This document shows positions 26,938-34,250 of a stretch of 64,000 nt of DNA, one piece after another (position 1 is the stretch's first letter; each line of letters opens with the position of its first letter). This stretch comes from Candidatus Nitrospira nitrificans (GTDB taxonomy: Bacteria; Nitrospirota; Nitrospiria; Nitrospirales; Nitrospiraceae). The position numbers were made by a program, and so were the translations under genes. The stretch spans positions 62,001 to 126,000 of the forward strand of contig NZ_CZPZ01000012.1 in NCBI RefSeq assembly GCF_001458775.1, in the 5' to 3' direction. The notes beneath the pieces are model-generated. The model was given only the letters and a program-made list of their open reading frames with translations, did not search any database and had not been told where the DNA came from.

Positions 26938-27534
26938 ATGACGAAGTTGTGGAAGCGCTGGATGGTTGCAGTTGGAGGAGCCGTATTGATCATTGCGCTG
27001 ACAGTGTTCCCTGTCTTTGCCGATGCAGGTCATGGGCAGATGGGGCATGGCGGCCACGATCAGGATGATCAGGGCGATCATAGTGGGGACTATCTGAAGC
27101 ATCTGCTGAAACATGTCAAAGAGATCGGGTTGACGCCGGAACAAATCACCAAGCTTAAATCCATGCAGCTGGACTTTAAACGAACCGAGGCCAGGTTGGA
27201 AGCCGACGCGAAGGTGGCAAAACTCGAACTGCATGCGCTGTTGGAAGATGAGCAGGCTGACCTCATTGCGATACAGGCGAAAGTCGATCAACTGAAAAAA
27301 GCGGAATCGGCCTGTCTGTTCACAGTCATCAAAAGTAAGCGTAACGCCATGGCCATGTTGACTCCCGACCAACGGGAAAAGGACCGTGCCGTTCATGAAC
27401 ACATGAAGAGTGGAACCCAGCACGGAGGTGGAATGGGAGGAATGATGGGGGGTATGGGAGGTGGAATGATGGGAGGCGGCGGGCATGGACAGAGCAGTGG
27501 TGCTGCCAGTGGCGGGCAGCAACACCAGCATTGA
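26938..27534 (+). CDS. Spy/CpxP-like periplasmic protein with Gly/Met/His tail
   Basis: This encodes 198 residues from ATG 26938, behind CTGGAGG. The signal peptide (about 1-29) is followed by a His-rich stretch (GHGQMGHGGHDQDD). A helical core with IGLTPEQITKLKSMQLDF and MLTPDQREK gives the paired LTPEQ/LTPDQ motifs of the Spy/CpxP family. The last 50 residues are Gly/Met repeats ending in QQHQH. Family members are periplasmic chaperones or metal sensors. It lies between two cytochrome genes. Confidence 0.8.
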   Translation: MTKLWKRWMVAVGGAVLIIALTVFPVFADAGHGQMGHGGHDQDDQGDHSGDYLKHLLKHVKEIGLTPEQITKLKSMQLDFKRTEARLEADAKVAKLELHALLEDEQADLIAIQAKVDQLKKAESACLFTVIKSKRNAMAMLTPDQREKDRAVHEHMKSGTQHGGGMGGMMGGMGGGMMGGGGHGQSSGAASGGQQHQH

Positions 27535-27577
27535 GCGTCGAGTGTCGTCGTCCGTTCTTGAAAGAAGAGGAGCGCGC

Positions 27578-27937
27578 ATGTCCTTACGTATTGTGGCTAG
27601 CCTCGTCGTGGTGGCGTTGACGGCTTCGTGGGCTCTGGCTCAGAGCCATTATGGAAACACGAAGAACGGAGAGAGAATCTTTCAACAACATTGTGCCGGA
27701 TGCCACGGCACCACCGGTGATGGTCTGGGTCCTGATATCAAGGAGTTGATCGTCCCGCCCGCCAATTTTCGCGCGGCGAGGTCGCGCACAAAGACCGATA
27801 TGGAACTGTATCTTGCGGTCAAGCAGGGAGTCCTCTTCAGTCCAATGCACAGCTGGGCGGATCGGCTGTCAAACCAGGACATGTGGGACGTCTTGAGCTA
27901 CATCCGTACGTTGGCTCCGTTCAACCCACTCGGATAA
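27578..27937 (+). CDS. Monoheme class I cytochrome c
   Basis: This encodes 119 residues from ATG 27578, behind AGAAGAGGAG. A signal peptide (about 1-22, ALAQS) is followed by CAGCH (about 40) and PPANFR. LFSPMHSWADRLSNQDMW follows, with Met as probable heme ligand, then DVLSYIRTLAP. The cytochrome at 37030 shares the LFSPMHS-DVLSYIR layout and is probably a paralogue. Confidence 0.9.
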   Translation: MSLRIVASLVVVALTASWALAQSHYGNTKNGERIFQQHCAGCHGTTGDGLGPDIKELIVPPANFRAARSRTKTDMELYLAVKQGVLFSPMHSWADRLSNQDMWDVLSYIRTLAPFNPLG

Positions 27938-27960
27938 TTTCGCTTTACTACGACTCATGG

Positions 27961-27987
27961 ATCCCTGTCGCATTCTGCGACAGGGAT
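27961..27987 (+). terminator. Strong hairpin after the cytochrome gene
   Basis: ATCCCTGTCGCA, a three-base loop TTC and TGCGACAGGGAT form a perfect 12-bp stem, 23 bases after the cytochrome stop. The following ATTTCG is only weakly T-rich, so it may act as a terminator or as an RNA-stabilising 3' hairpin. Confidence 0.7.
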
Positions 27988-28093
27988 ATTTCGTGGTGAG
28001 ACCTAGAACGCCACAGGCGAGAGGTCTCCCATTTGAATCGTTCAGCAAGCTCTCGTCATATCACAACAATTCCCGCCACACTTGTAACTTCCG

Positions 28094-28109
28094 TGGCACG
28101 GACTTGGCT
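28094..28109 (+). promoter_or_regulatory. Sigma-54-like promoter
   Basis: TGGCACGGACTTGGCT differs from the consensus TGGCACG-N4-TTGCW only at position 13 (G for T). The GG and GC dinucleotides are 10 bases apart as required. It lies 42 bases before the YtxH-like gene at 28152. Confidence 0.5.
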
Positions 28110-28151
28110 CTCTCAACCAACAGAACGTTCCTAATCTACGGAGGATTTGTC

Positions 28152-28463
28152 ATGCCAAATCAGGACGCCAAGTGTTCACCAGAAACCGTTGTCCTCGCAT
28201 TTCTCGGCGGAGCGATCGGGGGGATGATTGCCGGTATCCTTCTCGCTCCCAGGTCGGGCGAGGAAACGCGTCGTGAATTAAAGAGCCAGGCTCGAAGGAC
28301 GGAAGAAGACATCATCGAGAAGGCCAAAGAAGCGCGCGCCGCTCTTGATGAGGTCATTGAGAGTGGTAAGCAGTTTGTGGATGAAAAGCGGGCCGATGTC
28401 GAAGCGGCGGTGAAAGCTGGTCGGGAAGCGTTCAAGGAGAAAATGGAGAAGTGCAGTAGCTGA
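28152..28463 (+). CDS. YtxH-like stress protein
   Basis: This encodes 103 residues from ATG 28152, behind GGAGGATTTGTC. A single membrane helix (about 12-31, LAFLGGAIGGMIAGILLAP) with the family phrase LLAPRSGEETR is followed by a long charged helix with repeated Glu, Lys and Ala. YtxH-type proteins are stress-induced and small; their molecular role is not settled. The DksA-like gene follows after 28 bases. Confidence 0.82.
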   Translation: MPNQDAKCSPETVVLAFLGGAIGGMIAGILLAPRSGEETRRELKSQARRTEEDIIEKAKEARAALDEVIESGKQFVDEKRADVEAAVKAGREAFKEKMEKCSS

Positions 28464-28491
28464 CACGACCATCATGAGGAGGGGTAGAGCG

Positions 28492-28848
28492 ATGCTAATA
28501 GTCGACAATATTCGAAAGAAGCTGATCACTCAACGGCGTGAGCTGTTTCGGGAAGTGGCTAGGACGGAAGAGGATCTGCGCTGGCTCCAAAGCGATATCG
28601 AAAGCGAAGTGGAGGAGCGGGGGCAGGAGGAGACTATGGTTCGGCTGCTCGATCGCCTGGACGGGCGAGCGAAGGCCGAGATCGAGGCGATCGACCGAGC
28701 GCTCTTCAAGCTGGGGGCTGAACAGTACGGTCGATGTGAGCAATGCAGAATGGCCATCCCGCAATCCAGGCTGGAGGCGGTCCCGGCGGCCGCCATGTGC
28801 ATGCCTTGCGAACAGGCGGAGGAGACCCAGGCGGCGCTGAGGAAATAA
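28492..28848 (+). CDS. DksA/TraR-family zinc-finger protein
   Basis: This encodes 118 residues from ATG 28492, behind AGGAGGGG; an upstream ATG at 28474 is in frame. A helical hairpin (about 1-75) is followed by the C4 zinc finger CEQC, then IPQSRLEAVP and CMPC. Family proteins enter the RNA polymerase secondary channel to change promoter response, or act in stress. The DxxDxA acidic tip of E. coli DksA is not clearly present, so the function may differ. Confidence 0.85.
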   Translation: MLIVDNIRKKLITQRRELFREVARTEEDLRWLQSDIESEVEERGQEETMVRLLDRLDGRAKAEIEAIDRALFKLGAEQYGRCEQCRMAIPQSRLEAVPAAAMCMPCEQAEETQAALRK

Positions 28849-28926
28849 GTGAGCAAACTGTCAGCGTTCATATCAGGAGCGCGAGTCGCTGCCTGTTGGA
28901 AACCGACCAACGGATATCCTTCGTGA

Positions 28927-29076
28927 ATGGAGATCGCCGGGGATAAGGTCCGGTTCACCTTAGTCCTCACCACGTCGTTCTGTCCGCTGGGTATGGAGGG
29001 ATTCCGTAACCTGAAGCATGTATCCAGACCGGCGACAGGAGGCGGCGGTGGAGATTGTGATGGGCGGGGCGCGTAA
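28927..29076 (+). pseudogene. Possible MIP18/DUF59 remnant in a 409-base gap
   Basis: A 49-residue frame from ATG 28927 reads VRFTLVLTTSFCPLGMEGF, which resembles the beta-strand and Cys turn of MIP18/DUF59 proteins. The rest of the family is missing and the frame ends in Gly-rich nonsense. The remaining gap (28849-29257) holds no supported gene. This may be a decayed fragment carried with the neighbouring reductase gene. Confidence 0.3.
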
Positions 29077-29257
29077 CTCGACGGTTGTGGGTCAATTGCA
29101 GTCGCGTCGGCCCACCTCGGGACCATGCAACGTGAGCTCACGGGCAACTTCCCGGCGTAGGTGGACGCTGAAGCGATCCGGAGCCTGTTAGATCTGTGCG
29201 GACAACTTCAGTGGAGACGATTGTGTGCGGCCTGTCCTGGCAGTCCGAGAAGAAACA

Positions 29258-30928
29258 ATGAGCAGCAAACGCATCATCATCATCGGTGGAGTCGCAGGAG
29301 GAGCCAGTGCGGCAGCAAGAGCGCGGCGGCTGTGCGAAGACTGCGAGATCATCGTATTCGAGCGAGGTCCGTATGTGTCATTTGCCAACTGCGGGCTGCC
29401 TTATTTTGTCGGAGGTGAAATTGCCGAGCAAGACAGCTTGCTGGTACAAACGCCTGAGAGTCTTAAGGCGCGCTTCAATCTGGATGTACGTATCAACACC
29501 GAGGTCATCCGCCTCGACCGCGCAGTCCGGCGCATTCGGGTACGCGAGGTGGACACCGGTCGCGAATACGAAGAAGCCTACGACGCGCTGATTCTTTCCA
29601 CGGGCGCCTCGCCGCTGAAACCGCCCCTTCCGGGAATCGAGTGTCCGAACCATTTTGTGGTGCGAAGCATCCCCGACGTGGAACACATCATGGCATGGTC
29701 GAAAGACTGCCAACGCTGCCGCGCCGTCGTAGTCGGCGGCGGTTATATCGGACTCGAAATGGCTGAGCAACTGCGGCACCGGGGGTTCGACGTGACGATG
29801 GCGCAAGCACTGCCCCAGGTGATGACACCCTTTGACCCAGAAATGGCTGCCTGGCTGCACGCGGAGTTGCGTGCCAATGGTGTGGCCCTGCATCTGAACG
29901 ATCCCGTGGTAGCGTTCGAACCGCCCTCAGAGCAGGAGCCCGCCCGTGCTTCCATCGTGGTGCTGAAAAGCGGGCACCGATTGCCGGCCGATTCGGTCGT
30001 ACTCGGGTTGGGGGTCACACCAAAGGTGAGTCTGGCAAAGGACGCCGGCTTGGAGATCGGCAACCTGGGCGGCATCCGGGTCAATGAGCATCTCCAAACT
30101 AGTGACCGGCATATCTGGGCCGTGGGCGATGCGATTGAGGTGCGTGATGGCGTGACAGATCAATGGGCATTGATTCCCTTGGCTGGTCCAGCGAATCGCC
30201 AAGGTCGCATTGCTGCCGACAATGTCCTCGGGCGCCCGACCCGATACGAACATACCTGGGGCACCGCCATCTTGCGATTGTTCACTCTCACCGCCGGTTG
30301 CACGGGTGCAAATGAGAAATCCCTTCGCCGCGCCGCCATTCCATTCCAGGCGATACATCTTCACCCCGGTTCACATGCGGGCTATTACCCCGGCGCCGAA
30401 CCCATCGCGCTGAAAGTTCTGTTTGCGCCTGACTCAGGCAAACTGCTTGGCGCGCAAGCCGTCGGCCATGAAGGTGTGGATAAGCGCATTGACGTGTTGG
30501 CTACCGCCCTCAAGGCCGGAATGACCATTCACGACCTGGCCGAATTGGAACTGGCTTACGCGCCGCCGTACGGATCGGCCAAAGACCCCGTCAACCTGGC
30601 CGGCATGGCCGCGCAAAATGTGCTCGCGGGCGATGTGGCGCTCGCGCAATGGAACGAGATTACTTCCCTCGATCCCAGCACCACGCTGCTGCTGGATGTT
30701 CGCCGCTTCGACGAACGGGCGCAGGGGTTCATTCCCGGTTCGGTTCACATTCCACTGGATGAGTTGCGCCAGCGCCTGAGCGAGCTGCCGCGCGACCGCG
30801 AGATTATCGCCTATTGCCACAGCGGTCAACGTTCCTATATCGCAACGCGCATTCTGAGCTACCATGGTTTTCGCGTGCGCAACTTGACGGGATCGTATCG
30901 CACGTGGCAAGCGGCCCAATGCCAATGA
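29258..30928 (+). CDS. CoA-disulfide reductase-like flavoprotein with C-terminal rhodanese
   Basis: This encodes 556 residues from ATG 29258, behind GAGAAGAAACA. The Rossmann motif GGVAGGASAAARARRL, the active-site segment FANCGLPYFVGG with the single redox Cys, a second nucleotide motif VVVGGGYIGLEMAEQL and the dimerisation domain match CoA-disulfide reductases. A rhodanese domain (about 460-556) has the loop CHSGQRS. Such fusions reduce CoA persulfides or disulfides, or polysulfide. Codon use is richer in CGC and GCG than that of some neighbours. Transfer is possible but unproven. Confidence 0.92.
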   Translation: MSSKRIIIIGGVAGGASAAARARRLCEDCEIIVFERGPYVSFANCGLPYFVGGEIAEQDSLLVQTPESLKARFNLDVRINTEVIRLDRAVRRIRVREVDTGREYEEAYDALILSTGASPLKPPLPGIECPNHFVVRSIPDVEHIMAWSKDCQRCRAVVVGGGYIGLEMAEQLRHRGFDVTMAQALPQVMTPFDPEMAAWLHAELRANGVALHLNDPVVAFEPPSEQEPARASIVVLKSGHRLPADSVVLGLGVTPKVSLAKDAGLEIGNLGGIRVNEHLQTSDRHIWAVGDAIEVRDGVTDQWALIPLAGPANRQGRIAADNVLGRPTRYEHTWGTAILRLFTLTAGCTGANEKSLRRAAIPFQAIHLHPGSHAGYYPGAEPIALKVLFAPDSGKLLGAQAVGHEGVDKRIDVLATALKAGMTIHDLAELELAYAPPYGSAKDPVNLAGMAAQNVLAGDVALAQWNEITSLDPSTTLLLDVRRFDERAQGFIPGSVHIPLDELRQRLSELPRDREIIAYCHSGQRSYIATRILSYHGFRVRNLTGSYRTWQAAQCQ

Positions 30929-30978
30929 GGTATTCGGAGACTACGTTCTGAACATCGGATTAGGGGACGGCATAAGCC

Positions 30979-31911
30979 ATGGAATTCAAAGATTACTACA
31001 AGACCCTCGGGGTTGAGCGGACAGCCACAGCCGATGAGATCAAGAAAGCCTATCGCAAGCTAGCGCGCACATATCATCCGGACGTCAGTAAAGAGGCGAA
31101 CGCAGAGGCGCGCTTTAAGGAAATCGGCGAAGCCTACGAAGTGCTCCAGGACACGGAGAAGCGCGCCGCTTATGACCAACTCGGCAATCGCTGGCGGGAG
31201 GGGCAGGAGTTTACGCCGCCGCCCGACTGGGGGGCCGGGTTCGAGTTCACCCAGGGCAGAGCGTCGAGGGGGGAAGCTCCCGACTTCAGCGACTTCTTTT
31301 CCAGCCTCTTCGGCAATTTTGCCCGTCAGGCCGATGCGAGCCGGGCGCGCGGCGAGGATCATCATGCGAAGATCGTCATCCCGCTCGAAGACGCGTTTCA
31401 GGGGGCGACCCGTACCATTACGCTGCGCGCGCCGCAACTGGATGCGCAGGGCCACGTGGCGCTGCGCGAACACACGCTCAACGTCCGGATTCCCAAAGGC
31501 ATTCGCGACGGCCAGCTGATCCGTCTGGCCGGCCAGGGTGCACCAGGAGCGGGTGGAGCGCCCGGGGGTGATCTGTATCTGGAAGTTCATTTCGACCCCC
31601 ATGCGTTATACCGTGTGGAGAGTCATGATCTCTCGCTGACCCTGCCGCTTGCTCCGTGGGAGGCGGCGCTGGGTGCGACGGTCAAAGCGCCGACTCCGAC
31701 CGGGGTGGTCGAGGTCAAGATTCCGGCAGGCTCGCAGAGTGGGAAAAAACTGCGGCTCAAAGGCCGGGGGATTCCGGGCGAACCGGCAGGCGATCTCTTT
31801 CTCGTCCTGGACGTGGTCCTTCCGAAAGCGGACACGGAGCAAGCACAACAGATCTATCAGACCATGGCGCGGGAACTGGCCTTCAATCCGCGCGAAGCAC
31901 TGGGGGTCTAA
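30979..31911 (+). CDS. cbpA: CbpA/DnaJ-type co-chaperone
   Basis: This encodes 310 residues. The J domain (1-70) has YYKTLGVERTATADEIKKAY and the HPD motif. A Gly/Phe linker contains FSDFFSSLFGNF, and two C-terminal substrate-binding domains follow with IPAGSQSGKKLRLKGRG. There is no zinc finger, as in CbpA. It stimulates DnaK and may bind DNA. The gene for its probable modulator follows after two bases. Confidence 0.95.
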   Translation: MEFKDYYKTLGVERTATADEIKKAYRKLARTYHPDVSKEANAEARFKEIGEAYEVLQDTEKRAAYDQLGNRWREGQEFTPPPDWGAGFEFTQGRASRGEAPDFSDFFSSLFGNFARQADASRARGEDHHAKIVIPLEDAFQGATRTITLRAPQLDAQGHVALREHTLNVRIPKGIRDGQLIRLAGQGAPGAGGAPGGDLYLEVHFDPHALYRVESHDLSLTLPLAPWEAALGATVKAPTPTGVVEVKIPAGSQSGKKLRLKGRGIPGEPAGDLFLVLDVVLPKADTEQAQQIYQTMARELAFNPREALGV

Positions 31912-31913
31912 GT

Positions 31914-32234
31914 ATGGACAGAGAGCAGGATCTTCTAACAGGAAGCGTGATCGGTGACGAGGGGATACTGTCGATTGAGGAGTTGGCGAGAGCGTGCGGT
32001 GCGGAGCCGCAATGGATCATCGAATTGGTGGCTGTAGGGGTGTTGGAGCCGCAGGGTGCGGAGATCTCGCTCTGGCGATTCCGCGCGGCGGATCTCACCT
32101 GTGCCCGCCGAGTATTCCGTCTGCAACGGGATTTTGATGCCAGTCTCGATGCGGCCGCAGTGATGCTTGATCTGCTTGATCAGATCGAGCAATTGCGAGC
32201 GCGCCTGAAACTGGCAGGGCTGGATGTGGAGTAA
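31914..32234 (+). CDS. cbpM: CbpM-like chaperone modulator
   Basis: This encodes 106 residues, starting two bases after cbpA. A MerR-like helix-turn-helix beginning (LSIEELARACGAEPQWIIEL) is followed by a helical region ending in LLDQIEQLRARLK. CbpM binds the J domain of CbpA and inhibits it. Position and size support the call. Confidence 0.85.
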   Translation: MDREQDLLTGSVIGDEGILSIEELARACGAEPQWIIELVAVGVLEPQGAEISLWRFRAADLTCARRVFRLQRDFDASLDAAAVMLDLLDQIEQLRARLKLAGLDVE

Positions 32235-33236
32235 GTGTGGCACACCGTGAGAGGCGAAACGCGGCTCGTTCGACTCCTCCTTGGAGGCCTGCTTTGCGCC
32301 ACAGTAGCAGCCGGGTGTGCCAACAGCGGGCAGGCACACAAAACGAAGCGACCAAATCCGTATCTGACCCCGGATACGAGGCACTCCATTCCCCTGTCAT
32401 CATCCGCCGGGAAGGAACATCGCGCCGTGATGCTGCAGCATCTGGAAACGATTCAGGTGATCGTGAACGCGTTGGTGGAAGAGGATTATGAGCTGGCGCA
32501 GGGTCTGACCGAATTGCATCTGGGCTTCTTTCAACATCGCCAGGCCATGGCCCATCAGGAGCCGGAGAAGTTTCCTTCGGCCTACCATGATCTGGCCATG
32601 GCCCATCATGAAGAGGCGGAGAAGTCGGCGAAAATTATTCCCGCCAAGGACTTGAAGCAGATCCTGCCGCCGTTGAATAATGTCTTGAAGGCCTGTGCGG
32701 CCTGTCATGTGGAGTACGCAGTCAGGGGACAATCGATAAGTTATGGGAGGATCCAATTGAGTGAGCAGAAGACAATCACGGCGTTTTATGAAGAGGATCA
32801 TGATCGGCTGGACGAGTTGTTCAAGACCTTTCAAGCATCGAAACAGTCGGACTTTGCCAAGGCCAAGGAAGCCTTCAAAGAATTCAAAATCGGCCTCCAG
32901 CGGCATATCCTCTGGGAAGAGGAGCTACTGTTCCCGATGTGGGAAGAGAAAACCGGCATGATCGAGGACGGGCCGACTCCCGTGATGCGATTTGAGCATG
33001 ACCAAATCAAGACACTGCTCGAAGCGATCCACCAAAAGATGGAACAGCAGAATCTCGATACTGACCAGGACGAGCAAGCGCTGGTCAACCTCTTGAGCTC
33101 TCATAATAGGAAGGAAGAGCGGGCGCTCTATCCCGCAATCGATAATGTGACCAGCGCGGACGAGCGCGCCACCGTGTTCAGCAACATGAAGAGTATTCCG
33201 GAAGAGCGCTACAATGCCTGTTGCAACCAGCACTGA
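32235..33236 (+). CDS. Lipoprotein with CAACH heme motif fused to a hemerythrin domain
   Basis: This encodes 333 residues from GTG 32235, directly after the cbpM stop. The signal sequence ends in lipobox VAAGC. Residues 55-165 are a helical bundle with one CAACH near its end, like four-helix cytochromes c' or c556. From about residue 176 a hemerythrin domain begins: EEDHDRLDELF, HILWEEELLFPMWEE, FEHDQIKTLL and HNRKEERALYPAID supply the diiron ligands. A GGGAGG site 6 bases before an in-frame TTG (32757) could start the hemerythrin half separately. An O2 or NO sensing or scavenging role is inferred. Confidence 0.75.
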   Translation: MWHTVRGETRLVRLLLGGLLCATVAAGCANSGQAHKTKRPNPYLTPDTRHSIPLSSSAGKEHRAVMLQHLETIQVIVNALVEEDYELAQGLTELHLGFFQHRQAMAHQEPEKFPSAYHDLAMAHHEEAEKSAKIIPAKDLKQILPPLNNVLKACAACHVEYAVRGQSISYGRIQLSEQKTITAFYEEDHDRLDELFKTFQASKQSDFAKAKEAFKEFKIGLQRHILWEEELLFPMWEEKTGMIEDGPTPVMRFEHDQIKTLLEAIHQKMEQQNLDTDQDEQALVNLLSSHNRKEERALYPAIDNVTSADERATVFSNMKSIPEERYNACCNQH

Positions 33237-33735
33237 CGGAAATCGAACAGAGGGACGACAAGGCGTCAGCCATGTTCTTGGGGTGACTCTATTGGCTAAA
33301 TCGACTGCCTTGTTCTGCTTGTTTTTCCTGGGCAGCCTGGGAATGGAGCTGGCCTTTCCGTCCGATTCAGCCTTGGCCGAACCAACGGTCTCTCAACCAA
33401 GCGGGAAGTTGAAGGGCAATATCCTGCGTGGGCGGGAAATATTTAATGGAAAAGGGGTCTGTTACTACTGTCATGGGATTGATGGTTATATCGGCAGGCC
33501 ACCTCGACTGGCAGCGGACACCGCTGCACTCATCGCGAAACTGAATCCTCCTCCGACCGATTTGCGGAACCCCGAGGTCCAGCGCCTGAAAACCAACCAA
33601 GAACGTTCCCGCGCCATTCGAGAAGGACATCCCGGCACCGGTATGTTTCCTGACCACACCATGACCGATCAAGACCTCGCCGACACCTTGATCTACCTCG
33701 CGCTCATCCGAAAAGATCCCCATCCGGAGCAGTAA
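33214..33735 (+). CDS. Monoheme cytochrome c
   Basis: This encodes 173 residues from ATG 33214, overlapping the previous gene by 23 bases; GTG 33283 or TTG 33292 are later options. A membrane or signal helix (STALFCLFFLGSLGMEL) is followed by CYYCH (about 87), PPPTDLRNP and GHPGTGMFPDHTMTDQDLAD, where GTGM gives the likely distal Met. It is probably periplasmic and may exchange electrons with the upstream heme/hemerythrin protein. Confidence 0.82.
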   Translation: MPVATSTDGNRTEGRQGVSHVLGVTLLAKSTALFCLFFLGSLGMELAFPSDSALAEPTVSQPSGKLKGNILRGREIFNGKGVCYYCHGIDGYIGRPPRLAADTAALIAKLNPPPTDLRNPEVQRLKTNQERSRAIREGHPGTGMFPDHTMTDQDLADTLIYLALIRKDPHPEQ

Positions 33736-33890
33736 GACTCGGGACTTGACGCTTGACTATTCTGCCTCCAGTGACTCGTGATCGGCGTCGCAGAACGGTT
33801 CCGCATCTGACCGCAGACGTTGAACCTTCAACGCCTATGCGCTATGCTTAGTCCGTAGTGGTTGTCCGTATGTCCAAGCTGATCTGACGA

Positions 33891-34056
33891 ATGACACGGC
33901 GACTCGTCGTCCAGCGGCAGTCAGACCTCGACATCCAAGCAGCTGCTTTTGTGGCACGAAGATCAGCAGGCTGGCTTAGGCAAGCAGTTCCTTGACGAAC
34001 TCGATGACGCAAAGATGAAGGTGAACGCCACAGCATTGCATCTCCTGCATATCTAA
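33891..34056 (+). pseudogene. Frameshifted ParE/RelE-type toxin remnant
   Basis: From ATG 33891 one frame reads QRQSDLDIQAAAF. A one-base shift then gives WHEDQQAGLGKQFLDELDD, ending at TAA 34054-34056. Together they match the first two helices of ParE toxins; the C-terminal beta sheet is gone. No antitoxin is adjacent. The rest of the 515-base gap 33736-34250 shows no gene. Confidence 0.6.
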
Positions 34057-34250
34057 GCCGTGCGCGGCAAATGGGACAAGTTCAGCTTGGAAATACTTAT
34101 TACGCTCGAGGCAAGAATGGGACTGGGATTCCGGCACGCCATGCGCGGCTCGAAGGCTTGCGAAACCCACCGCCTGGAGTCCCTTCGACCTTCAGTCTGA
34201 CCACGCTTCTCCCATGACACCGTTGGTTGAATTGAAGGCTGTGGTTTACC

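Noticed and set aside
33940-33975. Sigma-54 promoter at TGGCACGAAGATCAGC
   Set aside because: The -12 box lacks GC in the right position and it lies inside the toxin remnant.
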